Below, in pieces: positions 16,934-26,321 of a DNA stretch of 64,000 nucleotides (positions within the stretch are counted from its first letter, which is position 1; the number at the start of each line of letters is the position of its first letter). Under the pieces are notes generated by a model that saw only the letters and a program-made list of their open reading frames with translations, was not told where the DNA came from and did no database searches. The DNA lies in assembly GCF_022012445.1 (NCBI RefSeq), contig NZ_JAKLTS010000001.1, positions 558,001 through 622,000 on the forward strand, given 5' to 3'. The translations under genes were made by a program, and so were the position numbers. The stretch is from Massilia sp. TS11 (lineage in GTDB: Bacteria > Pseudomonadota > Gammaproteobacteria > Burkholderiales > Burkholderiaceae_D).

Positions 16934-18000
16934 GGCAGGCGCAGTTCGGTCAGCACGCCGGCCGGGGCCAGCTCGCTCAGATGCAGGCTGGCCTGATCGC
17001 CATACAGCATGGCCAGGCGTTCGCGCAGGTTCTTCAGGCCCAGGCCCGGGCGTTCGCCGGGGACGAGGCGGCCGCCGTCATCGGCCAGGCGCAGCAGCAG
17101 CGCGCCCTCGGCCAGGGTGGCGCGGATCTGGATGGCGGTCGGCTCGCGCCGTTTCTCCACCGTGTGCTTGAAGATGTTTTCGATCAGCGGCTGCACGCTC
17201 ATGACCGGCACCAGGCAGGCCAGGGCGGCCGGCTCGATGTCCCAGTCGATGCTGGCGCGCTCGCCAAAGCGCGCCAGCATCACGGCCGCATAGCCGCGCG
17301 CGATGCGCAGTTCGTAGTCGAGCGTGGTGGTCGGCTGGTCGCCGGCGTCGAGCGCGGCGCGCAGGGTGTCGGCCAGCTGGATCAGCACGGCGTCAGCCTT
17401 GTCGACGTCGCTGTGCATCAGCGAGGACACGGTATTGAGCGCGTTGAACAGAAAGTGCGGCTGCATCTGCTGGGTCAGGCGCGCGAGCTGGGCCTGGCGC
17501 AGCGCCGCCTTTTCGCGGGCCGCGGCCAGCTGGTCTTCGGCCCAGGCGCGGTAGCTCAGCATGCCGAAGGCGATCAGCATGAACAGCAGGTAGAACACCG
17601 AGATCTTGAGCGACTCGTAAAGCACCACCTCGCCCCAGGGTTCATGCCGGTACTCGGCGCCGGCCAGCGCATACACGCCATGGCGCAGGCTGAAGGCGGC
17701 CGGCGTGAACACCAGCCAGTACACGGGCAGCCAGGCCAGCATGCGCGCGAACCAGCGCAGCGGCTGGGCCACCAGCGGATCGAAACGGCGCGTCAGGCGG
17801 CGCTGCACCAGCAGCAGCACGGTCAGCGCCACGGCCGACGAACTCTCCCACAGCACCGGCTGCCAGTAGGCCTGGCCGCCCTGGCGCCGGTAGTCTTCCA
17901 GGGCCACGGAAATCAGCATGACCCAGAACAGCAGCCAGGCGGCGCCCAGCACGCGCAGGCTGCGCCGGGGCGAGGGGAAGGGCGCAGGCAGGCGGCTCAT
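16921..18000 (-). CDS. LytS/AlgZ-type sensor histidine kinase
   Basis: 359-residue membrane kinase. The N-terminal half carries five or six hydrophobic segments; then comes the His_kinase domain with the phosphoacceptor in QMQPHFLFNALNTVSSL, and an ATPase domain with VQPLIENIFKHTVEKR and GLGLKNLRERLAMLYG. This is the no-HAMP family that pairs with LytTR regulators, exactly as found here. It overlaps the FHA gene upstream by 4 bp and the regulator downstream by 13 bp. Confidence 0.92.
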   Translation of the reverse strand: MSRLPAPFPSPRRSLRVLGAAWLLFWVMLISVALEDYRRQGGQAYWQPVLWESSSAVALTVLLLVQRRLTRRFDPLVAQPLRWFARMLAWLPVYWLVFTPAAFSLRHGVYALAGAEYRHEPWGEVVLYESLKISVFYLLFMLIAFGMLSYRAWAEDQLAAAREKAALRQAQLARLTQQMQPHFLFNALNTVSSLMHSDVDKADAVLIQLADTLRAALDAGDQPTTTLDYELRIARGYAAVMLARFGERASIDWDIEPAALACLVPVMSVQPLIENIFKHTVEKRREPTAIQIRATLAEGALLLRLADDGGRLVPGERPGLGLKNLRERLAMLYGDQASLHLSELAPAGVLTELRLPCTC

Positions 18001-18968
18001 TCCTCGTCCAGATCGTCGTCCTTGACGGCCTTGCCGCGCTCGGCGTCGAGCGCGCCCTGCTGGCTGCGTGCCGCCGCCAGAAAGCTGTCGACAGTGCGCT
18101 CCTGGCTCACGCGCAGCGCGGGCGGCAGCAGCACCGCCATGTACAGGTCATCGGCCGGAGTGCCGAGGCGCTGCTGGTTCGACATCAGGTCGAGCCCCGC
18201 CACCAGGCCAAACAGAATGCCGCAGGCGCCGGCGAAGCGGCGCGGGTGGTGCGGCTTGATGGTGGTGAAGTGGAAGTACAGGGTGGCGCTGGCGATCAGA
18301 ATCGCGGCCAGGGAGCCGAAGCGCGTGATCCAGTCCCAGGAAAACGCGAAGGCCAGCACGCTCGAAGCGTATTTGTAGACGAGGGTCGCGGCCAGCGCCG
18401 CGCCGAGGATGAACAGATGGCGCCCGAAGCGCGCGCCGCGTCCGAACAGGCGATTGGCGAAGGCCCAGACGCCGGCCCACAGCAGACCGGCCAGCACGCC
18501 ACCGGCCAGCCACTGCAGATAGCGCAGCGGCTGGAAGGACTGGGTGTCGTTCTGCCAGACCGTGGCCAGCATGAACAGGGCCACCAGCAGCAGACCGCTG
18601 ACGCCGGGCAGGGCGCCCTCCCAGCCGTGGTTGGTGCGGTCCACCAGCTCCGCAGCGACCGGATAATCGGCCGCGCGCACGCGCAGATTGGTATGCCCCA
18701 TGCGCACCACGGTGTCGCCGTCGAGCGCCAGCTGATGCACGCGGCGGCCGCGGTGCACGGTGCCGTTCTGGCTGCCCAGGTCGCGCAGCTGCAGGCCGCC
18801 CTCGGGCGTGGCCTCGATCAGCGCGTGGTGGGCGCCCGTGTGGGCGTCGTCAAGAATGAAGTCGCAGTCGTAGGCGCGGCCGATGCGGATCGGCAGGCGG
18901 TCCACGCGCTGGCGGTGCAGCACGTCGCCATTGCGCGCCAGGACTTCGATGTGCCAGGGACCGTTCAT
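17997..18968 (-). CDS. FHA-domain membrane protein
   Basis: 323 residues. Residues about 25-95 form a forkhead-associated phosphothreonine-binding domain (RIGRAYDCDFILDD, then HHALIEATPEGG and LRDLGSQNGTVHRG). The rest has about six hydrophobic segments and a charged C-terminal tail (ERGKAVKDDDLDEE). The start at 18968 places the domain near the N-terminus; the longer reading from 19145 lies within the protease gene. It overlaps both neighbours by 4 bp, so protease, FHA protein and two-component system are one unit. No Ser/Thr kinase is visible nearby. Confidence 0.85.
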   Translation of the reverse strand: MNGPWHIEVLARNGDVLHRQRVDRLPIRIGRAYDCDFILDDAHTGAHHALIEATPEGGLQLRDLGSQNGTVHRGRRVHQLALDGDTVVRMGHTNLRVRAADYPVAAELVDRTNHGWEGALPGVSGLLLVALFMLATVWQNDTQSFQPLRYLQWLAGGVLAGLLWAGVWAFANRLFGRGARFGRHLFILGAALAATLVYKYASSVLAFAFSWDWITRFGSLAAILIASATLYFHFTTIKPHHPRRFAGACGILFGLVAGLDLMSNQQRLGTPADDLYMAVLLPPALRVSQERTVDSFLAAARSQQGALDAERGKAVKDDDLDEE

Positions 18969-20281
18969 GGCTGGCCGCCTTTCGACAGGGCGCTGAGGAA
19001 GCTGCGCGTGACGCGCATGCCATTGTCGAACGAGACGCCGTTCACATCGAGCCGGCTTTGCAGGCTGGCGCGCGGGTCGTCGACGGTGGCCGTCAGCAGG
19101 GTGAAGTCGTACAGGCCGGCGAACTTGCGGTAGGCGCGCATGCACAGCACGGCGCGCACGGGCAGGGCGCCATTGCGCACAAAGCTTTCGGTGCAGCGCG
19201 GCGCCGTCAGGCGGGTATCGCGGCCGCCGCCCAGGTTCCGTTCGCGGAACTGGCTCGAGGCCAGCGCGGCGAAGCGCAGCGTGTCGAGGGTCTTGGCGCG
19301 CAGGTAGCGGTGATGGATGTTGACGTGGCCGGTCTGCTGGTTCTCGGCGATGTAGATGGCCGACTCCATATTGCAGGCCATGCCGTCGTCGCTGAAGCTG
19401 CCCTCGGTGCGCGCGTTCGGGTAGCCCCAGCAGCGGATCTGGTCCGACTCGCGCACCGGCACCATGTAGGGCCCCAGGGCCTTGAGCGAGAACGGGCTGT
19501 CGAGCAGGCGGCTCACCAGATTCTGCTGGTGCGCCAGCAGCTGCTGGCCGATCACGGTCTTGAAGTCGGCCGGCGGCGCTTTTTGCTGCTCCACCTGGCG
19601 CAGCAGCTCCTGCGCGTGGCGGGCCGGCACCAGAAAGCTGACCAGCTCTCCGTCGCGCCGCTTGGCCACGTTGACGCCGACCACGGTGCCATCGGCCGTC
19701 ACATTCGGCCCGCCGCTCATGCCGGCGTTGATCGGACCGGTGAACAGCAGCTGGTCGTAGAAACTGCGCTTGATGACGCCGTTGTAGGCGCCCTCGGAAA
19801 TGGCAAAGCCCAGGTCGAGCGGATTACCGAGCGAGTACAGGTACTGGCCCTGGCCCAGACGCGCGCTGGTCTCGGGCAGATTGAAAAAGCCGCTGCCGGC
19901 GCGCGTGATGCGCACCACGGCCAGGTCGTGCAGCACGTCCACGGCCAGTAGTTCGACCGGGCCGCTGCGGCCGTCGGTATCGGAGAACTCGCCGACATAG
20001 GTCTCGGGGCTGATCGCCAGCTGCGACACGACATGGTAGTTGGTGACCACCAGGCGGCTGGTCCCGACCAGGAAGCCGGAACCGACCGAGGCCTGACTGC
20101 GCCCGCTTTTCACGAGAATGCGGATCTGCAGCAGGTCGGCCTTGGCGGCCGCATACAGCTTCTGCGCGGCCGAGGAGGGAGGCGGCAGGCTGTCGTCCAC
20201 CACTTCGGCGGCGACGGCCCGGGCGCTGCCCACGCACAGGTTCAGGGTGAGGAGCAGTGCGGCAAGCGGGGCAAATTTCAT
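18965..20281 (-). CDS. Secreted trypsin-like serine protease with novel C-terminal region
   Basis: 438 residues with a signal peptide (LLLTLNLCVGSARAVAA). A chymotrypsin/DegP-like domain follows: His83 in VVTNYHVV, Asp119 in VLHDLAVV and Ser189 in INAGMSGGP give a full triad. There is no PDZ domain; residues about 235-438 form a Cys-containing region I do not recognise. The product should be periplasmic. It is the first gene of a four-gene overlapping set with FHA, kinase and regulator, suggesting it produces or processes a signal sensed at the envelope (inference). Confidence 0.87.
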   Translation of the reverse strand: MKFAPLAALLLTLNLCVGSARAVAAEVVDDSLPPPSSAAQKLYAAAKADLLQIRILVKSGRSQASVGSGFLVGTSRLVVTNYHVVSQLAISPETYVGEFSDTDGRSGPVELLAVDVLHDLAVVRITRAGSGFFNLPETSARLGQGQYLYSLGNPLDLGFAISEGAYNGVIKRSFYDQLLFTGPINAGMSGGPNVTADGTVVGVNVAKRRDGELVSFLVPARHAQELLRQVEQQKAPPADFKTVIGQQLLAHQQNLVSRLLDSPFSLKALGPYMVPVRESDQIRCWGYPNARTEGSFSDDGMACNMESAIYIAENQQTGHVNIHHRYLRAKTLDTLRFAALASSQFRERNLGGGRDTRLTAPRCTESFVRNGALPVRAVLCMRAYRKFAGLYDFTLLTATVDDPRASLQSRLDVNGVSFDNGMRVTRSFLSALSKGGQP

Positions 20282-20341
20282 GCGGTCCGGTAGTGGGGCT
20301 GGCGGTCGGTTGACGCGCCTAGCATACCGGATTTGGCGCGC

Positions 20342-20974
20342 TTAGAGTTGGCCGTCTTCTGCGACCGGTTCGGGCTGGGCCGACATCAGGTGGCCCAGTT
20401 TCAGCGCCTTGGTGTCGAGGTAGCGCGCGTTGAAGGCGTTGCGGTTGACCAGCAACGGCACGCGCTCGACCACCTGGATGCCGAATTTTTCGACGGCGGC
20501 GATCTTGCGCGGGTTGTTGGTCATCAGGCGCAGCTGGGTGATGCCGAAGTGGGCCAGCATCGGCTGCACGAGCGCGTAGTCGCGCTGGTCGGCGTGAAAG
20601 CCGAGCTGCAGATTGGCTTCGACCGTGTCGGCGCCGGCTTCCTGCAGGCGGTAGGCGCGGATCTTGTTGACCAGGCCGATGCCGCGCCCTTCCTGGCGCA
20701 GATACAGCAGGATGCCGCGCCCGGCCTCGGCGATCTTGCGCAGGCCGCCTTCGAGCTGGGCGCCGCAGTCGCAGCGCTGCGAGAACAGCACGTCGCCGGT
20801 CAGGCACTCGGAGTGGAAGCGCGCCAGCACTGGCTGGCCGTCGCCGACCTCGCCCAGCACCATGGCCAGATGTTCCTTGCCGCTGCCGCGCTCCACGAAG
20901 GCGTGCAGGGTGAACTGCGCCCACGGCGTGGGCAGGGCGCAGGAGGTGGCGTAATCAAGGACGTCGGTGCTCAT
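20342..20974 (-). CDS. ribA: GTP cyclohydrolase II
   Basis: First step of riboflavin synthesis, opening GTP to a diaminopyrimidine. The 210-residue protein has the zinc cysteines in [19 protein letters not shown], the catalytic RQEGRGIGL loop, and the C-terminal [17 protein letters not shown]. The start at 20974 (MSTDVLDYA) is chosen; a longer in-frame reading to 21052 adds unconserved residues and abuts the pirin stop. It stands alone, apart from the main rib operon. Confidence 0.94.
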   Translation of the reverse strand: MSTDVLDYATSCALPTPWAQFTLHAFVERGSGKEHLAMVLGEVGDGQPVLARFHSECLTGDVLFSQRCDCGAQLEGGLRKIAEAGRGILLYLRQEGRGIGLVNKIRAYRLQEAGADTVEANLQLGFHADQRDYALVQPMLAHFGITQLRLMTNNPRKIAAVEKFGIQVVERVPLLVNRNAFNARYLDTKALKLGHLMSAQPEPVAEDGQL

Positions 20975-21051
20975 GGACTGTGCTTCTTCAATGCGTAAGA
21001 ACGGAAGTTTACCGGAAATGGGGCGAGCCGTCCCGAGTCGCCCCTCTAGCA

Positions 21052-21753
<702 letters not shown>

Positions 21754-21771
21754 GATGATCTCCTTGAACGG

Positions 21772-21815
21772 TTTCGAAGGTTTCGAAGCTATGTTTCGCA
21801 GTATAGAATCGAAAC
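21772..21815. promoter_or_regulatory. Divergent pirin/LysR control region with LTTR-like palindrome
   Basis: A tandem GGTTTCGAA pair occurs just beyond the pirin start, and GTTTCG (21793-21798) and CGAAAC (21810-21815) form an inverted repeat with an 11-base spacer, the T-N11-A layout of LysR-type regulator boxes. Further ATCGAAAATATCGAAT lies close to the lysR start. Binding by the adjacent LysR protein is inferred. Confidence 0.55.
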
Positions 21816-21866
21816 GCTTTCAAAAAAAACGGAAAATATCGGCCGCTATCATCGAAAATATCGAAT

Positions 21867-22787
21867 ATGCTGAAACTCTCGCTCGACGCCCTGCAGGTAC
21901 TCGATGCCATCGCCCGGCGCGGCTCGTTTTCGGGGGCCGGGGCCGAGCTGCACCGGGTGCCCTCCACCATCTCCTACACGGTGGCCAAGCTCGAACAGGA
22001 TCTGGACGTGCAGCTGTTCACGCGCCACGGGCCGCAGGTGCGCCTGACGGCGGCCGGGCGCGAGCTGCTGGCCGAAGGGCGCCAGCTGCTGCTGGCGGCC
22101 GAGGAGCTCGAATACCGCGTGCGCCGCGTGGCCCAGGGCTGGGAGACCGAATTCGCGCTCGGCCTCGATGGCAGTGTCGATCCGGCCCTGCTGGAGACCG
22201 ATCTGGCCGACTTCTATGCACTCAACTGCGGCACCCGCCTGCGCATCGCCAGCGAAAACCTGACCGGCACCTGGGAGGCCCTGCTCGAACGCCGCGTCGA
22301 CCTGCTGATCGGCGCGGCCGGCGAGGGCCCGCCCGGCGGCGGCTATGTGGCCGAGGAGCTGGGCAGCCTGCGCTTTGTGTTCTGCGTGGCGCCCCAGCAT
22401 CCGCTGGCGAGCGCGCCCGAGCCGCTGACCGGCGCCGTGCTGGCTGCGCACCGCGCCGTGGTGGTGGCCGATTCGGCGCGCCGGCTGGCGCCGCGCACGG
22501 TGGGCCTCTTGCTCGGCCAGGACAGCCTGACCGTGCCCGACATGCGCGCCAAGCTGGCCGCCCAGTGCGCAGGCCTGGGTTTTGGCTTCCTGCCCGAGCC
22601 GACGGCGCGCGCCGCCATCGCGCGCGGCCAGCTGGTGGCGCGCCACGTGGAGCAGGGCCGCGCCGACGAACGCTTCTTTCTGGCCTGGCGCAGCGGCGAC
22701 GACGGTCAGGCCCTGCGCTGGTGGCGCGCGCGCTGGCGCGGGCCGGACGCCTTCGCCCGTCTGCTGGCCCATCTCCCCGGCGTATAG
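21867..22787 (+). CDS. LysR family transcriptional regulator
   Basis: 306 residues: an N-terminal winged helix (LSLDALQVLDAIARRGSFSGAGAELHRV, then STISYTVAKLEQDLDVQLF) and a periplasmic-binding-like effector domain. The organisation is that of a standard LTTR. It is divergent from the pirin gene and probably activates it; the co-inducer is unknown. The ATG at 21867 begins directly at the conserved helix. Confidence 0.92.
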   Translation: MLKLSLDALQVLDAIARRGSFSGAGAELHRVPSTISYTVAKLEQDLDVQLFTRHGPQVRLTAAGRELLAEGRQLLLAAEELEYRVRRVAQGWETEFALGLDGSVDPALLETDLADFYALNCGTRLRIASENLTGTWEALLERRVDLLIGAAGEGPPGGGYVAEELGSLRFVFCVAPQHPLASAPEPLTGAVLAAHRAVVVADSARRLAPRTVGLLLGQDSLTVPDMRAKLAAQCAGLGFGFLPEPTARAAIARGQLVARHVEQGRADERFFLAWRSGDDGQALRWWRARWRGPDAFARLLAHLPGV

Positions 22788-22845
22788 CCTTCGCAAGGGG
22801 TCTCGGGGTAACATAGGCAGAGATGTCATAACTTTGGCCAGTACG

Positions 22846-23835
22846 ATGAATACTTTGAACGCAGCACCGCTGGTGTTTTTTCAGGTTCTCGCCGACCGCA
22901 ACGGCGTCCCCGCGGCCCTGCTGTTCCAGTCTGGTCCCGGCCCGGTGCAGGCCCTGACGGTGCTGGCCGAAGATGAAGCCTTCGACAGCCTGAGCGCGCA
23001 GTTCCCCTGTCTTTACCCGATCGCGTCCGACGCGGCCCTGGCCGAGGCCCTCAACGTGGCCGGCTGGAAGGCGCTCGACACCATCACCGTGCATGTCACC
23101 GATGAAGCCTTCAGCAAGGACCTGCCGCCCCAGGTGGCCTGGGTCGGCGGCGCCTGGTGCATGACGCCGCCGCTCAAGGCCCAGGGCCCGCAGGCCGCCT
23201 CGCGCGCGCTGGCCCTGCAGCTGGTGCAGAAGGTGGCGGCCGACGCCGACACCCACGAAATCGAGGCCCTGCTGCGCCAGGACCCGACCTTGTCCTATCA
23301 CCTGCTGCGCCTCGTGAATTCGCTCGGCATGGGCACCGGCCGCAAGATCACCAGCTTTTCGCAGGCCATCCTGATCCTCGGCCGCCAGCAGCTGCGCCGC
23401 TGGCTCAATCTGATGCTGTTTGCGGCGCGCCAGGGCGACGTGCGCTCGCCGATGCTGCTGGCGCGCGTGGCCGTGCGTGCGCGCATGCTGGAGCTGCTGG
23501 CCAAGGCGCGTGGCCTGGACCGCAGCGTGCAGGAACAGGGCTTCATGGCCGGCATGTTCTCACTGCTCGGCGTCCTGTTTGGCATGCCGCTCGACGAGGT
23601 GCTGGCCCCGCTGGCCATCAGCGAGGCCGTGGCCGGTGCGCTGCTGCGCCAGGAGGGTGAACTGGGCGATCTGCTGAAACTGGTGGAACTGGCCGAAGCC
23701 GGCCAGTTCGAGGCCCTGGCCGCGGGCCTGGCGGCGCAGCAGATCAGCCGCGAGGATTTCAATGATGTGGTGGTCGACGCCTTCAGCTGGATGCTGGGCG
23801 TGGTGAAGGAGAGCTTGGGAAGCGGGCATGGCTGA
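22846..23835 (+). CDS. HDOD domain protein
   Basis: 329 residues. From about residue 125 it carries an HDOD domain (EIEALLRQDPTLSYHLLRLVNS, then ITSFSQAILILGRQQLRRWL), an HD-fold relative without the catalytic HD pair, used as a signalling scaffold. The first about 115 residues look like the remnant EAL-type domain seen in EAL-HDOD proteins, but lack the EAL residues. The gene overlaps the downstream PAS-EAL gene by 8 bp, so both probably work in one c-di-GMP-linked pathway. Confidence 0.86.
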   Translation: MNTLNAAPLVFFQVLADRNGVPAALLFQSGPGPVQALTVLAEDEAFDSLSAQFPCLYPIASDAALAEALNVAGWKALDTITVHVTDEAFSKDLPPQVAWVGGAWCMTPPLKAQGPQAASRALALQLVQKVAADADTHEIEALLRQDPTLSYHLLRLVNSLGMGTGRKITSFSQAILILGRQQLRRWLNLMLFAARQGDVRSPMLLARVAVRARMLELLAKARGLDRSVQEQGFMAGMFSLLGVLFGMPLDEVLAPLAISEAVAGALLRQEGELGDLLKLVELAEAGQFEALAAGLAAQQISREDFNDVVVDAFSWMLGVVKESLGSGHG

Positions 23836-26002
23836 CACGACCCTCGACTTGTGCATGGCTCTGGCCCGTGCCGCGCGCTCCCAGGAGGGCGCGGCGCTGG
23901 CGCAGACATTGGACAAGCTCGATGCGGCCCTGGCCGAACTGCGCGCCGCGCAGGCGCCCGACCGGCTGCGTGCCCAGCACGCGCACACGTTTGCCTCCTC
24001 GCCCGAGCCGGTCATCGTGCTCGACATGGCCGGCTACCTGACCGGCTGGAACCGCGCGGCCGAAAACCTGTTTGGCTACACGGCCGATGAAGCCATCGGC
24101 CAGCACGTGCTGTTCCTGTATGCCGAGGATGACGACAGCCCCGGCATCAATGAACTCTTCCTCGAGGAAGCCAGCGCAGTGATGGAAGTGCGGCGCCGGA
24201 AGAAGGACGGCGAAGTGATCTGGGTGCGCATGGCGCTCTCGCTGATCAACGACGACGCCGAGGAACCGGTCGGCATGCTCGTGCATCTGACCGAGGTCGG
24301 CGCCCAGCTCAGTATCGAAGACAAGGTCCAGCTGCACGCCCGCATCATCGACGAATCCGACCAGGGCGTGCTGATCACCGACGGCCAGGAGCGCATCGTC
24401 TCGATCAATCAGGCCTTCACCGACATCACCGGCTACACGGCCGAAGATGCGATCGGCCAGACGCCCGACCTGCTGCGCTCGGGCGCCCACGACGCCGAGT
24501 TCCGCGCGCGCGTGCGCGCCGCCATGCGCGGCGAAGGCCCTTGGCGCGGCGAGATCGTCGGCCGCCGCAAGAACGGCGAGCTGTTTCCGCAGTCGGTGAC
24601 GATCAGCGTCGTGCGCGACGAGCGCGGGCACATCACCCATACCTTCTCGATCTTCTCCGACATCTCGGTGCACAAGGATGCCGAGGCGCGCATGCAGCGC
24701 ATGGCCAACTACGACAATCTGACCGGTCTGCCGAACCGCAATCTGTTCGGCCAGCTGATGGGCCAGGCCCTGACCGAGGCGCGCCGCTCGCACGAATACG
24801 GCGCCCTGATGATGATCGACGTGACGCGCGTGGGGTCGGTCTCGGATACGCTCGGCCACGACGTGGCCAATGAACTGATTATCGAAGTGGCGCGCAAATT
24901 CCGCGCCACCATGCGCGACGCCGACATCCTGGCGCGCCTGGAGGGGACGCGCTTCGCCGTGGCCCTGCCGCATATCGAAAAGCGCGAACACGCCGGTATC
25001 GTCGCGCAAAAGCTGATCGCCACCCTGGTGCAGCCGGTGCAGCTGGCCGCGCACACGCTGCAGGTGGGCGCCAATATCGGCATCGCCGTCTTCCCCGAGG
25101 ACAGTCTGGATGCGACCTCGCTGCTGCGCTTCGCCGATGTCGCGATGGGCAAGGCGGCCCAGGCGGGCGACGCCGGCTTCCTGTTCTACCGCGAGGAGAT
25201 GGACCAGCGCGCCAAGGAGCACCTGCGCCTGGAGACCGAGCTGCGCCACGCGCTGTCGACGCGCCAGCTGGAGCTGCACTACCAGCCCAAGGTCAGCCTG
25301 CGCAGCGGCCGCATCGTCGGCGCCGAGGCCCTGATCCGTTGGCGCCACCCGGAGAAGGGCATGATCTCGCCGGGCGTGTTCATTCCGCTGGCCGAGGAAA
25401 CCGGCCTGATTCTCGATATCGGCAGCTGGGTGCTGGAAGAAGCCTGCCGCCAGATCAAGGAGTGGAAGGACGCCGGCCTGGCGATGCCGCCAATCGCCGT
25501 CAATCTGTCGGCGCGCCAGTTCGATCCGGGCCTGCCACGCCGGGTGTCCGATGTGCTGGACCGCTATGCCGTCAGCCCCGAACAGCTGATGCTCGAAATT
25601 ACCGAGAGCCTGCTGGTGCGCGGCGCCGACACGGTCGTCTCGATCATGAATGAACTGGTGGCCATGGGCCTGGCCCTGGCGCTGGACGACTTCGGCACCG
25701 GCTATTCGAGCCTGGCCTATCTGAAGAAATTCCCGATTTCGACACTGAAGATCGACCGCTCCTTCGTCATCGGTCTACCCTACGAAGAAAACGACTGCGC
25801 GATCGCGCGCGCCATCGTCACTATGGCCCAGCAGCTGCGCCAGGAGATCGTGGCCGAAGGGGTGGAGACGGCCGAGCAGATGGCCTTCCTGCGCGACCTC
25901 GGCTGCGACCAGCTGCAGGGCTATCTGTTCAGCGCCGCGGTCACGGCCGACGAATTCGTGCGCATGCAGACCGAGGGCCAGCGCCTGGCCTTCGGGCGCT
26001 AG
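23828..26002 (+). CDS. PAS-PAS-(degenerate GGDEF)-EAL protein, probable c-di-GMP phosphodiesterase
   Basis: 724 residues: a short helical N-terminus, PAS domains at about 50-165 and 170-295, GGDEF-type domain at about 300-440 and EAL domain at about 455-710. The GGDEF signature is replaced by EGTRF at residues 372-376 (in ARLEGTRFAVAL), which removes the metal and substrate residues, so no cyclase activity is expected. The EAL domain looks active: EALIRWRHP at residues 500-508, LDDFGTGYSSLAYL and LKIDRSFV. It overlaps the HDOD gene and probably lowers c-di-GMP in response to a PAS-sensed cue. Confidence 0.9.
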   Translation: MADTTLDLCMALARAARSQEGAALAQTLDKLDAALAELRAAQAPDRLRAQHAHTFASSPEPVIVLDMAGYLTGWNRAAENLFGYTADEAIGQHVLFLYAEDDDSPGINELFLEEASAVMEVRRRKKDGEVIWVRMALSLINDDAEEPVGMLVHLTEVGAQLSIEDKVQLHARIIDESDQGVLITDGQERIVSINQAFTDITGYTAEDAIGQTPDLLRSGAHDAEFRARVRAAMRGEGPWRGEIVGRRKNGELFPQSVTISVVRDERGHITHTFSIFSDISVHKDAEARMQRMANYDNLTGLPNRNLFGQLMGQALTEARRSHEYGALMMIDVTRVGSVSDTLGHDVANELIIEVARKFRATMRDADILARLEGTRFAVALPHIEKREHAGIVAQKLIATLVQPVQLAAHTLQVGANIGIAVFPEDSLDATSLLRFADVAMGKAAQAGDAGFLFYREEMDQRAKEHLRLETELRHALSTRQLELHYQPKVSLRSGRIVGAEALIRWRHPEKGMISPGVFIPLAEETGLILDIGSWVLEEACRQIKEWKDAGLAMPPIAVNLSARQFDPGLPRRVSDVLDRYAVSPEQLMLEITESLLVRGADTVVSIMNELVAMGLALALDDFGTGYSSLAYLKKFPISTLKIDRSFVIGLPYEENDCAIARAIVTMAQQLRQEIVAEGVETAEQMAFLRDLGCDQLQGYLFSAAVTADEFVRMQTEGQRLAFGR

Positions 26003-26011
26003 GCGCGCGCC

Positions 26012-26227
26012 TCAGCGGCGCAGCGGCTGCAGCAGGCCGCGCAGATTATTGTGGTCGAGTTCATACATGAGGGCCAGCAGCTCGCCCAGCTCCCCGCGCG
26101 GGAAGCCTTCACGCGCAAACCAGCCCAGATAATGCCCAGGCAGCTCGGCCAGCACCCGGCCCTGATAGCGGCCGTAGGGCATGGTCCGGGTGAGCAGCAG
26201 CTCGAGTTGGTGGGGCTTGAAATCCAT
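26012..26227 (-). CDS. DUF3820 family small protein
   Basis: 71-residue protein with the pattern MPYGRYQGRVLAELPGHYLGWFAREGFPR seen in DUF3820 proteins, found widely in proteobacteria and of unknown function. It is convergent with the EAL gene (10 bp apart) and divergent from the NYN gene. Confidence 0.8.
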   Translation of the reverse strand: MDFKPHQLELLLTRTMPYGRYQGRVLAELPGHYLGWFAREGFPRGELGELLALMYELDHNNLRGLLQPLRR

Positions 26228-26287
26228 GGTGCGCAGGTGGGGGCCGGGCGCCGAGTGTGCCCGCCGCTGCGCGCGCCGTCAAGGCGG

Positions 26288-26293
26288 TATAAT
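26288..26293 (+). promoter_or_regulatory. Probable -10 box upstream of the NYN gene
   Basis: A perfect TATAAT at 26288-26293 lies 28 bases before the ATG at 26322; the expected -35 position holds only a weak GC-rich match. It would give a leader of about 20 bases. Confidence 0.5.
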
Positions 26294-26321
26294 CGCGCAT
26301 CCTTTTAGCGAGACGACAAGC

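Noticed and set aside
18246-19133. Plus-strand frame of 295 codons over the FHA and protease genes
   Set aside because: His/Gln-rich antisense artefact; the minus-strand proteins have clear domains and overlapping operon junctions.
24710-25130. Active diguanylate cyclase domain
   Set aside because: The GGDEF signature is EGTRF, so cyclase catalysis is not expected; only the EAL activity was called.
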